Assembly: GCF_024679095.1 (NCBI RefSeq)
Contig: NC_066509.1
Location: 18,492,098-18,556,097 of the forward strand
DNA: 64,000 nucleotides
DNA from: Eriocheir sinensis
Lineage: Eukaryota > Arthropoda > Malacostraca > Decapoda > Varunidae
Direction: 5' to 3'
Both the position numbers and the translations under genes were made by a program. Below are positions 46,176 to 55,980 of this stretch, piece by piece (the stretch's first letter is position 1; each line of letters begins with the position of its first letter). The notes beneath the pieces are model-generated. The model made no database searches. It worked only from the letters and a program-made list of their open reading frames with translations, and was not told the DNA's origin.

Positions 46176-46711
46176 TTGACTATGCGGTTCAGTTCTGGTC
46201 ACCCTACTATAGAATGGATATTAAAATGTTAGAATCGGTGCAGAGGAGGATGACTAAGATGATTCAGGGGTTGAGAAACTTGCCATACGAGGAAAGACTC
46301 AAACAGTTAAACTTGCATTCTCTAGAAAGGCGAAGGGTGCGTGGAGACATGATCGAGGTTTATAAATGGATGAAGGGCTTTAATAAGGGAGACATTCATA
46401 AGGTTTTTTGGTAAGAGAACCGGGTAGGACACGAAGTAACGGGTTTAAACTGGATAAATTCAGCTTCAACAGGGACATAGGCAAAAATTGGTTTACTAAC
46501 AGGGTGGTGGATGAGTGGAATAGGCTTAGCAGTCATGTGGTGAGTGCCAATACAATTGTCACATTCAAAAATAGACTAGATAAATTCATGGACAGCGATA
46601 TTAGGTGGGGTTAGATGCACGGGAGCTTAGGGTCAAAGGAGCTGCCTCGTACAGGCCTACCGGCCTCTTGCAGACTCCTGCGTTCTTATGTTCTTATGTT
46701 CTTATGTTCTC
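46176..46711 (+). mobile_element. CR1-like LINE 3' end nested in the Jockey LINE
   Basis: YAVQFWSPYYRMDIKMLESV, MTKMIQGLRNLPYEERLKQL, RRVRGDMIEVYKWMKGF and, one frame on, FTNRVVDEWNRLSSHVV. The 3'UTR has 'caggcctaccggcctcttgc' (hairpin) and three ttcttatg octamers (46685-46711). Beyond it the Jockey 3'UTR resumes with 'tctcctcccgtatttgatct'. No clear target duplication is visible. Confidence 0.88.
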
Positions 46712-46859
46712 TCCTCCCGTATTTGATCTTCCTTTCGGCCACCTCTTTTGTTTCTTTTTTAGGAGCAGCGAGTAGCGGGCATTTCTTTTATTATTGTTTT
46801 CTTTTTTTTTTGTGCCCTTGAGCTGCCTCCTTTGTTGTAAAAAAAAAAAAAAAACCCAT

Positions 46860-47125
46860 ACACCAAAAAGAAAAGAAAAACTTGCAACCTATTTTTGATG
46901 GACCCTACAGGGTAATAGAGAAGATCAGTGATATAGTGGTAAAAATTAGGAACCTCAGCACTAGTTAAGTTTCAACGGTTCCCACAGATATAATAAAAGT
47001 CCTTCATGAAGATTGCATCGATGTGCAGCAATGTCCAACGATTAGGCGAGCATACCCTTTAAATCCAGGGACAGACACTGATCTATTCTTTGCATTGCTC
47101 ATCCCTGAAATCGCTGAAAAATTCT
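46860..47125 (+). pseudogene. Gypsy integrase C-terminus, resumed
   Basis: Plus-strand reading FDGPYRVIEKISDIVVKIRN is the chromodomain-like or GPY/F module at the end of Gypsy integrases. It continues through IKVLHEDCIDVQQ to about 47125 with one internal stop. It follows the LINE A-tail directly, confirming that the LINE split integrase. Confidence 0.8.
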
Positions 47126-47429
47126 ACCGAAAATGATAACTCGTAGCGGAGGTGCCTGCTACTCATGACACATTAAATAATGTTCGTTCTACACCAGCAA
47201 TAAACAGCTGATGCACAGGCCCTACCTTCTCAGGTTACTCTCAAAGTTTCAGAGCCACCTCGGCATAGATAAAGCCTTCGCTCTTCCACGGTACAAGAAT
47301 TGCCTAATATAGTGTCAAAGCCAATGCGATATAAAACAGGAATAATGTATAAGGATGGAAATGCAATGATTAAGCGGAAATATGACGAAATATACGACAG
47401 ATTGATTTGACTCTTTCGGTGTACGACTC
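47126..47429 (+). other. Gypsy IN-env intergenic region, unassigned
   Basis: Stop-rich in all frames. It probably contains the start of env but nothing can be assigned. Confidence 0.4.
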
Positions 47430-48828
47430 AATAACACAACAGGAGTCCCCAGCACGTGCTGGTCAAAGTTTCACACCAACATACTATCTATATTTTAGTC
47501 CTCACAGACAGAGACTATAGTACCGTTTAGCCTCACAGAAGATGTTTTAGCTACATTATATAAAGCACGGAATTTAACTGCTTCTTTAGCTTGAGATGTT
47601 ATTCAAATGTCACCTGAGTATCCAGCTGTAAAAGCGATAAAATACACATTCTTTAATTTTGAAAATGAATTCAGTTCATTGTTGCATCATCTCAGAAAAG
47701 TTTTAAGCTATGTGATGACTACTAATCAAAACAAGCTGCATGCTTCTATGAATTATAAAAAAAAAAACGGGAAATAATTTTTTTTAACGATCCTTGTCTA
47801 ATATCTTATTTGGTACCGCGACCCAGGCTCAAGTTGATGCTATTCATGGAAAAATAGAGTACTAGAGTCATTAACTGAGAAAGATTTTATATAGTTAAAT
47901 GTTTATTATGGAAAACTCAACATCATTAAGTAATATGCATGTCATGCAGTCTGCCTTTAATAGGCTATATTCAGCTGTAGATGTATTGAACCAAGTTGTG
48001 CGCCATTTTACTATAGACTTTGGCATTAGGAAGAGAAAAAAGCTCCTACAAGCATTGTTATATTTTGACTTAGCATTGAGACACATAAGACCAGGTATAC
48101 AAGATTTAAAGTTGAGTCTGCAGGCTCCCCTGCAAACATACATAACTCCAACCATTATGTGAGACAAACAGTTGTTCAGCACATTCAAGGAAGCCTAGGT
48201 TCGGCCTCCAGGTCTTTTGTGCCTGCAGTTCCTGATTTTTTAGCTTTATATAGGGATGTAATAACTGTCCTCCAGGACAACGGCTTTGCACGATTCTCGT
48301 AATTTATGTTTCACCAAACCTTTACGAGGAGATCCGATTGACACCTTTGATGTCTTTCGAATCGACTCCCTTCCATTTTCTGTGCAGAATAGCACTTACT
48401 TTCTTATGTATAGTGTTGATTCAAGATATATTGCCTTCAGTGAGAATAGGAAAATATATCTTCTGCTTTCTAGTATAAAACACTGTAACAAGAATAACCA
48501 TATGTTAGTTTGTCCTCCCACAGGCCCCGACCATGAGGCTAGTAACGCAGCCTCTTGTGAATCGACTGCTTTCTTGAAACATGAGTCAGTGATCAACCTC
48601 TGCCACACAATAGTCTTGAAAACATTTCCCCCTATGTTTATAAAAGCTCCTGGCTACTGGACCTGTTCACTTGCCTCCCCCATCACTCTGACACTCACAT
48701 GCCATAACCTGTAAACAGACATACTGTCAGCTTGACGGGTAGTGGTATATTGACGCTTCGGCAAGGTTCTCTTCGCAGTGCTGAGTCCATCCCCCTACAG
48801 GAGCTAACAGCTGGCTTGCACCTAGGGA
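47430..48828 (+). pseudogene. Errantivirus-like envelope gene, N-terminal part
   Basis: An F-G-T-A-T block near 47810 corresponds to the conserved stretch after the cleavage and fusion region in insect errantivirus env (baculovirus F-like). It is followed by an AVDVLNQVV helix, an ALLYFDLAL block in frame 47899-48162, and a cysteine-bearing ectodomain in frame 48286-48714 (C-x-P-P, NAASC, NLCHT, PGYWTCSLASP). Stops and frame changes occur between blocks. A foreign element interrupts it at 48829. Env proteins of this kind mediate membrane fusion; this copy is broken. Confidence 0.75.
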
Positions 48829-49920
48829 TTGTCGTTTTGGACCTTTTTCTTTGTCCCGGGATTCCGGGATAAAATTAGCCCTAATCCCGGGATCCCGGGA
48901 TTTCCCGGGATTTTCAATTGTCTAAAATTGCACATTATACCTAGTTTCACGTTCAGATTTTTGATGTGCTTAACATTAATAGATATGCAAAAATATTACT
49001 GTAGATTGACTGTCTTATTAATTCCACTTAATATTTAATTCCAAATTTTCAGCATACACTTTGTTTCTCAACAAAGTAAAAGGAATAAGAATAAGAGCTA
49101 GTATATGCTGCGTTTACTACTTTTTTTTCTGCTTCCGAATTCCAATGTGAATGACAATGTGAATTATAGTTCATTATCGCTGATAAAGAAAGAAAGAAAA
49201 AAAACCCATTTGTTTCCATGTATACCCAGTGAAATGAAAAGAGTACTTAATGACAGAAAATTTAATAAAAATAAATGAAGAAAAATTAAACGTATGCATT
49301 CTTTATTTATAATATGAACTAAATGATTAAGAAGTATCTCATAGAATAAGATCTTATTTAACACAAGCAAATTTCCATAAAATGAAAGCAATAAATGACA
49401 GTAAGTTTAATCAAATGAATGAATAAAAAATAAAACATACATGTTCTGCATTCCTGTGTAAACTAAAATGATTAATAAACAATCGAGCATGTATGGAATT
49501 TTGATAATAAGATCATAAATAACACGAACAATTTTCCATAAAATAAAAACAATAATTAATGACATAAAATTAAATTAAATGAATTAATCAAAAGGAAAAT
49601 TATATTCTGCATTCATATAGCATCTATGCCATGGCTGCTTTATAATACTCAAGAGAATACCTAAACAGTAAGTCCTTCCTTCACAGTGTTCACACACACA
49701 CACAAAACACTCCTCACGGGACACCCTGTATATACATATAAATAGAAGCACAAGTTCACAAGTTCACAACTATCCTGCAGTCAAATTTGTCTTTTTTTTT
49801 TTTATACTTAATTTCATGATTTTTCATCTCGGGATTTCCCGGGATTTGCAAAAATATCCCGGGATTATTAAACCTTGAAAATTGTCCGGGATCCCGGGAT
49901 CCCGGGAAACAAACCCTACA
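48829..49920. mobile_element. Non-autonomous hAT-type element in env
   Basis: Inverted ends rich in CCCGGGAT: left starts 'tagggattgtcg' and goes into 'gtcccgggattccgggat'; right ends 'gggatcccgggaaacaaacc' plus 'ctaca', whose complement starts TGTAGGGTTTG. Flanks are cttgcacc (left) and gttgcacc (right), an 8-bp duplication with one mismatch, the size typical of hAT. The env frame is continuous across the insert. The interior is AT-rich with no transposase. Confidence 0.85.
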
Positions 49921-50107
49921 GTTGCACCCCCTAAATTATGTGGTCGAGCCGGATCAGCCCTTTCAACCCGTAATCCATTGGTGGATTGTCTTCGCCATTG
50001 TCGTGATCCTGGTTCTTCTGCTGGTGACGTCTGCCGTGGGGTATTCCTATGTCCTGCGCTATGCACGCGACGCCTGCTTCCAGACTCAAGCCCACTGCAG
50101 ACAATGA
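49921..50107 (+). pseudogene. Errantivirus-like envelope, transmembrane end
   Basis: The frame 49922-50107 holds a hydrophobic segment WWIVFAIVVILVLLLVTSA of about 25 residues followed by a short basic cytoplasmic tail and stop, as expected for the env membrane anchor. It continues the frame left of the hAT-type insert. Confidence 0.78.
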
Positions 50108-50162
50108 AATGAAAGGCGTATCTTCTCCACCAACACCTGTGAGATCTCAGGGGCGAGATCTT

Positions 50163-50177
50163 CCGGAAGGGGAAGTA
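50163..50177 (+). promoter_or_regulatory. Polypurine tract
   Basis: 'ggaaggggaagta' lies immediately before the TGTCGGG start of the right LTR, the usual site for plus-strand DNA priming. Confidence 0.75.
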
Positions 50178-50338
50178 TGTCGGGAACCAGAAAACGAACA
50201 AACATAACGGTACAGAGTAAACATCTCATAGGACAAACACTAACAAAGAGGGAAACAACGAGGATAAAGGAAAACAGATACCCAGAGAGGAATGAGAGAT
50301 ATACAACTGTGTAAACATCTGACAGGACAAACACTAAT
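50178..50338 (+). repeat. Right LTR, truncated
   Basis: Matches the first ~165 bp of the left LTR. It ends at 50338, where a minus-strand CR1 fragment starts. The rest of the LTR is not found in the window. Confidence 0.85.
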
Positions 50339-50772
50339 TGGTGCAGTCTGAATTTACTTGTCTACACTTGAGTTTTATGCCATTGTTCCTCGTTCGCTAA
50401 ATGTCATCGATCATAAACAATTTTGATCTGTCTACATTCGTGAAACCATTAAGTATTTTAAAACATTCGATCAGTCTTCCTCGGAGGCGACGTTTCTCAA
50501 AGGAGAACATGTTAAGGGTGGAAAGCCTTTCTTCGTATGATTTGTTGAGCAAGGAAGGGATCATTTTTGTTGCCCGACGTTGAGCACCTTCTAATTTAGC
50601 AATCTCTTTTGTATGGTGAGGAGACCAAAACTGTACCGCATATTTCAAGTGGGGTTTGACTAAACTATTGTAGAGCGGAAGCGTTAAATCTTTATTCTTG
50701 AATAAAAAGTTTCTTTTAATGAAGCCCAACATTCTGTTCGCTTTATTTGCTGCATAGATGCATTGCTGTGAG

Positions 50773-50776
<4 letters not shown>
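50339..50776 (-). mobile_element. CR1-like LINE 3' fragment
   Basis: Minus-strand copy of the ORF2 C-terminal region, closely similar to 14455-14895: KFSQQCIYAANKANRMLGFI, PHLKYAVQFWSPHHTKEI, TKMIPSLLNKSYEERLS and RRLRGRLIECFKILNGF in one open frame. It stops short of the 3'UTR at the LTR junction and runs into (GA)n on its 5' side. Confidence 0.88.
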
Positions 50777-50824
<48 letters not shown>

Positions 50825-51062
50825 TCATACGCGGCAATAAGTTTTGTATAAGTGTTATGATAATATATTAAACTCCTCCCCCTCCTCCTCTTCCTCCTCC
50901 CCCCTCTCCTTCTCCTGCTTCTTCTCCTCCTTCTCCTCCTCCTTCTCCTCCTCTTCCTCCTCTTCCTTCTTCTCCTTCTCCTTCTCCTTCTTCTTCTCTC
51001 CTTCTCCTCCTCCTTCTCCTCCTCCTCCCCCACTCTTCCTCCTTCTCCTCCTCCTCCTCCTC
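50777..51062. repeat. (GA)n and (CTC/CTT)n tracts
   Basis: (GA)n at 50778-50819, 55 bp of unique sequence, then interrupted CTC/CTT at 50873-51062. The long upstream extension of the CR1 ORF1 frame is translation of this tract. Confidence 0.93.
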
Positions 51063-51137
51063 ATTCCGCTCTCAGCTGCCTTGCTGAACAGAGGTGTTTC
51101 GATCTTCGCTCCTACCAGGTGTCGCAGTCAGGTCACG

Positions 51138-52241
51138 ATGCCCTACGCCAATCGTTATGTTTGCCACTCCTGCAAAAGGGAGTTCACGAAGGACTTCCTC
51201 AACAAGGAGAACGATGAGTATATTGTATGTTTCTTCTATGAAACTGAACACAAGGTAAGTGTTAAATTAGAAGCGTTAGATAGTAAATTACAGCTTCTGG
51301 AGGGGGTGCTAGGTTTAGATGGTGCGAGTGTCGGGGAGGGAGATTTTAAGGTTGTTGAAAAGGTAGAGAGTTTGGAAGATAGAGTGGGTGAGGTAGAGAA
51401 GAAGGTAGAAACATTAGATTCCTTCCAGCCTGTTAGAAAAGGGGGAAAGGCTGTAGCAGTAGATGTTAGTTACATTGGGGTCATGACGAGAAACAGGTTT
51501 CAGGTGTTAGGAGACCAAGTTGAGAATTATCCTAGTATCGTTCTTGTCGGGGACAGCTTAGTTAGGCAGCAGGACCGTGAGTTTTGTAGGAAGGGAGCGA
51601 CGCGTCGCCATGTTGTTTTCCCAGGAACCAGAATTGAGGACGTAGCTGAGAAGGTTGACGACTTAGTCGCTACTACCTCAGAGGAGACAATGTTTGTCTA
51701 CGTGGTAGGAACAAACAATGTAGCGAAAGGTAGATCAGAGGAAATTGTAGACAAATATAGGAAATTTGTCGGAAAACTAAAAGAAAGCAGGAGACGTTAT
51801 GTAGTATGTGGTTTGCTCCCCCGCCATGATGTTAACTCCCTCATTCTCAGTAGAATGCTGGGGATAAACGAACGTGTCAGAGATTTGTGTAATAGTAAGG
51901 GAGTCATGTTTATGGACGTATGGGATCATTTTATTCATGACAGAAGCCTGTTTGCAAACGATGGCCTTCATCTAAATTGTGTGGGCAAGGCGAGGCTAGG
52001 CAGAGTGTTAGATGAGGATATTTCGAAAGAGCTAAGACAGATGCAACAACGAGGTGAGGTAGCTTCCGGCTTAGCCGGGGGGAAACCACACCCTGATAGT
52101 GAGGTCAGGCCGCAGGTGTACAGTACTGCGCAGGATGTCAGGTCACCAGACGCACAGGTGAGTGGTACTGAGGTAGCAGTGAGATCAACAGCCACGCAGG
52201 TGGTTGGTGAGGTAGGGGTAATTGAGGATAGTCAGATCTGA
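51138..52241 (+). CDS. CR1 ORF1 protein: zinc motif, coiled coil, SGNH esterase-like domain
   Basis: Open from ATG 51138 to TGA 52239-52241, 367 codons. The in-frame extension upstream is only CTC repeat, so this ATG is preferred. Residues 1-35 carry C-x2-C (VCHSCKREF) and a later C as a short zinc-type motif. About 40-110 is a hydrophobic-heptad coiled coil (KLEALDSKLQLLEGV). About 130-300 is an SGNH-type domain: IVLVGDSLVRQQD (block I, S in GDS), VYVVGTNNV (GxxN-like block III) and FANDGLHLNCVGKARLG (D-x-x-H block V). This domain is known in CR1-clade ORF1, with proposed roles in membrane or RNP trafficking. The tail is rich in Q, V and T. ORF2 begins about 20 bp downstream. Confidence 0.88.
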   Translation: MPYANRYVCHSCKREFTKDFLNKENDEYIVCFFYETEHKVSVKLEALDSKLQLLEGVLGLDGASVGEGDFKVVEKVESLEDRVGEVEKKVETLDSFQPVRKGGKAVAVDVSYIGVMTRNRFQVLGDQVENYPSIVLVGDSLVRQQDREFCRKGATRRHVVFPGTRIEDVAEKVDDLVATTSEETMFVYVVGTNNVAKGRSEEIVDKYRKFVGKLKESRRRYVVCGLLPRHDVNSLILSRMLGINERVRDLCNSKGVMFMDVWDHFIHDRSLFANDGLHLNCVGKARLGRVLDEDISKELRQMQQRGEVASGLAGGKPHPDSEVRPQVYSTAQDVRSPDAQVSGTEVAVRSTATQVVGEVGVIEDSQI

Positions 52242-52259
52242 CGCGCTATTCCAATTCCA

Positions 52260-55037
52260 GTGAAACGACAGTTGATAGATGGCGCACACTCGACGAACAA
52301 ATCAAACATCTTTTATGTAAATGCCCGTAGCATCATTCAGAAGCGTAGCCAATTGATAATACATGCAATTACTGAAAAACCCGACTTCATTTTGATCACG
52401 GAGACATGGCTGAATATGCGCGATAAACATCACTCAGGTGAAGTAGCTATAAATGGTTACAATGCGTTTGCTAAGTGTCGTTTACACAAAATAGGAGTTG
52501 TAATAATATATGCGAAAAATTATTTAGAAGTCATTCAGCTAAACATTGCCGAAACAGAGGCTTATGATTCATTGTATGTACAAGCAACGATCAATAATGA
52601 AAAGTATGTTCTGGGCTTTGTTTACCGACCTCCTAAATCAAATGAAAACATTGATGGAAATCTCTACGCAGAGATAAATAGAGTTATCAGAAATAAAAAT
52701 GCAATAATATGCGGTGACTTCAATAACCCCTCCGTTAACTGGAATACACTTTCTGGCGACAGAGAAGGCGAAAGATTAATTAACTTTGCACAAAATTCAT
52801 TTCTTAATAAAACTGTTACCATGCCGACACGCGGAAATAATATTCTTGATTTAATCTTCGCGACCGATAGTCATCTCATAACTGCCTGTGAGGTAGGCCA
52901 GCCATTTGCAGGCAGCGACCACAACATAATAAGATGTGCTTTGAATATTGAAACAAAAGCACGAGGAAACTCACTCTTAATACCTAATTACAGTAAAGCA
53001 AATTTTACGGACCTAAAAAGAGAACTGGCTTCAGTAAATTGGAATCATTTGCTCAACAACGTCAGAGTTCAAGAAATGTATAATCGTTTTACTGCACACA
53101 TCACAGCGAGTGTAAATAAATTCATTCCACTCAAGCCGCGAAGGACGGATAATCAAAAACCGTTGTGGATGAATAATTACCTACAAAAAATCATCGTCGA
53201 AAAAATAAAATTCTATGAGAAATATAAACTGACACATAATCCACAGGATCATACTAATTACATCAATGTCAAGAGAGAGTGCGAAAAGAAAATCAGAAAA
53301 CAGAAACGCGAATATGAGATTAAAATACATTAAGAAACAAACAAAAATGTTAAAAATAATATCGGCCCACTACTATTAAGTGGCAATACGATTAGTGATG
53401 ATAAAGGCATGGCGTCGGTCCGAAAGTCAACCTTTAGTACCGTATTTACAAAGGAAAACATGATATCGATTCCAGCCCCGAAGAAAATTTTTCAAGGCCC
53501 TGAAGAACATGAGCTTGCATTGACCGAAATTGATATCAGCGAAGTGCGTGCGTACCTGCAGAAAATTGATCCAAATAAATCTCCGGGCCCCGATAATTTA
53601 TCTCCTCGCGTGTTGAGAGAATGTAGTCAATAGCTAGAATTACCCATAACATTAATATTCAACAAGTCATTAGCACAGGCCAATGTGCCTCCCGAGTGGA
53701 AAAAGGCCAATATTACCCCGATCTTTAAAAAAGGAGACAAAAAACAAGCCAGTAATTATCGTCCTATCAGCCTTACGTCTGTCCTAATTGAACTATTCGA
53801 AAAAATAATCAGGGATAAAATGATCACTTTCCTTGAAACAAATGATTTGATAACTGATAGTCATCATGGATTTCGTAGTAATCGGTCTTGCCTTACCAAC
53901 CTATTAACCTTTTTCAACGATGTTTATACATGTTGGGACGCCCGAAGCCCATATGACGTAATTTACCTAGATTTTCAGAAAGCGTTTGATAAAGTTCCTC
54001 ACATTAGGCTTATTTCAAAACTGCGTTCCCACGGTATTAACGACCATCTATGTGCGTGGATTCATGACTAGCTCACCAACAGAGAACAACGTGTAGTTCT
54101 TAATGGTGAAGCATCGGATTGGTAACCCGTCACCAGTGGCGCGCCCCAAGGTTCGGTCCTGGGGCCAACACTATTCATAATTTACGTGAACGACTTAGAA
54201 ACTGATATCCTATCAAAAGTAGCCAAATTCGCCGACGACACCAAATTAGGAGGTACGGTAATGAACAGTCAAAGTTGCGAGAACATTCAATCAGACTTAA
54301 TAAGACTTGCCGACTGGAGCGAACAATGGCAAATGAGTTTTAACGTAGATAAATGTAAAGTAATGAACATAGGTGAAAAAAATCCTAACTTTAAATATCA
54401 GATTCAAGGACATGAGCTCAGCGAAGTAAAACAAGAAAACGATCTTGGTGTCATTATCAGTAACACTCTTAAAATGAGTGATCAATGTTCTGCAGTGAGT
54501 AAAAAAGCCAATATGATGTTGGGATTAATCTCAAGAAACTTTGATTATAAATCACCCAAACTTATGAAGAGATTATATTTAGCATTTGTAAGACCACACC
54601 TAGAATACGCCGTTCAGTTCTGGTCACCGAACTATATCAAAGATCAAGTTTTGCTAGAAAAGATACAGCGACGAGCTACCAAACAAATTCCAGCGCTGCG
54701 AAACTTGCCATATGACGAGCGTTTAAAGCGTTTAGATATGTTTTCCCTAAAAAAGCGAAGGATAAGAGGGGACTTAATTTAAGTGTTCAAAATCCTTAAT
54801 GGATTCGACAACATTAACCTGGATAGTCTATTTCAAAGAGACACCAACACAAGAACACGCAGCAATGGTATGAAGTTAAAGGGAAATCGATGTAACACAT
54901 TGGTTTGCAGAAGTTTTTTCAGTAACAGAGTCGTCGATCACTGGAATGGACTCCCACCGTCAGTAGCTAGCGCACAGCGTATCAGTAGCTTTAATTCTTC
55001 TTTGGATAAGTACTTCAGGGATATAAGATTATACTGA
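52260..55037 (+). pseudogene. CR1 ORF2: endonuclease and RT with five in-frame stops
   Basis: One frame throughout. Endonuclease: FYVNARSI, LITETWLN, FVYRPP, IICGDFNNPSVNW and GSDHNIIRC, complete. RT: SPGPDNLSPRVL, PIFKKGDKKQASNYRPISL, VIYLDFQKAFDKVPH, a GAPQGSVLGP block and an intact KFADDTKLGG. The C-terminus has LEYAVQFWSP and FSNRVVDHWNGLPPSV. Stops are at 53331 (TAA), 53631 (TAG), 54069 (TAG), 54123 (TAA) and 54780 (TAA); I find no frameshift. It is dead, but only by point changes. Confidence 0.9.
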
Positions 55038-55378
55038 CCCTTTTTCGCATGTTTTCAGACAAATTGCAGCAAGACCTCAATCTATATTCATATAATTCTC
55101 CCCCACAACCTAGACTGCAAGTAGCGAAAGTCAACAATAGAGTAAAGCAACAGTTAATGTCCGCATGACAGGTGGAGTGAGGTGTGGGTGCAATAAGGTG
55201 ACAGGTTACTGGTGCCGTGCCTAATACCGCCGGTAAAACGAGGATCAAGCCTCCACCTGTGCCCCTGAAACTACACCTCACACATCGTGAGTATTAGGGG
55301 GGATTCTGGGGCTGCCCTGTGTAGGCCACTCGGCCTCTTCCAGCCTCCCTGTATTTCTATGTTCTTATGTTCTTATGT
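55038..55378 (+). terminator. CR1 3'UTR with hairpin and octamer tail
   Basis: The UTR ends with an inverted pair taggcc/ggcct and tandem (ttcttatg) units. The same structure is at 2.4 and 46.7 kb. In CR1-type elements the 3' end is the template recognised by the RT. Confidence 0.75.
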
Positions 55379-55611
55379 AATGAAGTAATTTTCCCCCACA
55401 GCTTAGGTTACCAGTAATGTAAGTTAAGGGTAGTAATTTCCTCTTATTTCTCTCTTTACTGTAAAATTTCCATGTCCCTCTCTTCCTTAAAGGTACATGG
55501 TGTTCTCTTCTAACTATTTCCTGCCGGCACGTTGCCGGAGGGAGAGGTGGGTGGGGAGGAGCCTTCATCTATTCTGTCCTGTCCTACCACACGTAGATTA
55601 CTAGTAGCGGT
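55379..55611 (+). mobile_element. CR1 3'UTR fragment, left part
   Basis: Matches, in inverse, 30985-30750 ('cccccacagcttagg', 'gtaaaatttccatgtccctc', 'cggcacgttgccggaggg', 'cacgtagattactagtag'). It is cut at about 55612 by a SINE and resumes at 55981. Confidence 0.8.
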
Positions 55612-55980
55612 ATTTTTTTTTCTTCTTTTTTTTACATCATGACCTTTTGCGCCGGTAGGCTTTTTCCCGGTGGATCCTGATGGTCGGCCCAAGGTTTCTT
55701 CCCGGTGGGGCCTGATGGTCGGCCCAGCCCGTTCTGGCGCAGGCGAGTGTTAATAGTGGCGCCATCTTCCATTGGCTCATGCTGCCCTCCCGGAGCTCAT
55801 ATTTAATCCTAGAATTTAGAGTCCGGGTTGATAGGTGGTCTTCTGGACAGCATGTGGGTAGTTTTAAGCCACTCGGCGGCGGCTGAAAAATCCCAGCTGT
55901 GTGGCACTGGGCAGGGATTGAACTCGCCTCGTTCTGAACGCGGCGCCGTCACGCTATCCATTCAGCCACCGCCTCCCCTA
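55612..55980 (-). mobile_element. Complete tRNA-derived SINE
   Basis: Minus-strand SINE of about 365 bp. The tRNA-like head is at 55980-55905, with A box tggctgaatgg (complement of 55958-55968) and B box gagttcaatcc (complement of 55915-55925). A body follows, then a core with two copies of a ~33-bp segment containing ggccgaccatcagg, then 'aaaaagcctaccggcgcaaa' and an A-rich tail (55612-55634). An internal pol III promoter is expected from the boxes. Related 3' pieces lie at 9.1, 10.2 and 61.1 kb. It is inserted within a CR1 3'UTR. Confidence 0.88.

Larger units (their letters stand above)
42999..46858 (+). mobile_element. Jockey-superfamily LINE nested in Gypsy integrase
   Basis: Plus-strand LINE with a ~330-bp leader, endonuclease (about 43345-44240), RT (44188-45576), C-terminus (45734-46175), 3'UTR (46712-46840) and A-tail (46841-46856). 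The Gypsy integrase frame stops at its left edge and resumes right after the A-tail. Its own 3' end is interrupted at 46176-46711 by a CR1 fragment. It is the longest copy of the family also seen truncated at 2.7, 3.4 and 8.5 kb. No ORF1 is evident, so the 5' end may be truncated. Confidence 0.88.
36727..50338 (+). mobile_element. Errantivirus-like Ty3/Gypsy element with nested insertions
   Basis: Order on plus: left LTR, leader with minisatellite, PR, RT, RNase H, IN, env, polypurine tract, partial right LTR. This is canonical Gypsy order with a third env frame, as in errantiviruses. The right LTR stops at 50338 where a minus-strand CR1 fragment begins. Three foreign elements lie inside: a LINE in IN (itself carrying a CR1 end), a hAT-type element in env and a probable SINE in the leader. 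Catalytic residues in PR, RT and IN are changed and frames are broken, so it is a fossil provirus. Confidence 0.85.
51063..55378 (+). mobile_element. Near full-length CR1-like LINE, plus strand
   Basis: A 5'UTR of about 75 bp, ORF1 (51138-52241), ORF2 (about 52260-55037) and 3'UTR to an octamer tail (55355-55378). The 3' end has 'gtgtaggccactcggcct' (hairpin) then 'tatgttcttatgttcttatg'. ORF1 is open. ORF2 keeps a single frame but carries five stop codons. It is the best preserved LINE in the window. Confidence 0.9.

Noticed and set aside
45734..46414. 226-codon ORF as a single protein
   Set aside because: A chimera: the first part is Jockey-type ORF2 C-terminus and the second part is CR1 ORF2 from the nested insertion at 46176.
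50844..51137. N-terminal extension of the CR1 ORF1 frame (465 codons in all)
   Set aside because: The extension is Ser/Pro/Phe from CTC/CTT repeats. The zinc motif begins right at the ATG at 51138, so I start there.
55905..55980. Functional tRNA gene on minus
   Set aside because: A and B boxes are present, but the sequence continues into SINE body and lacks a closed acceptor stem; it is a SINE head.
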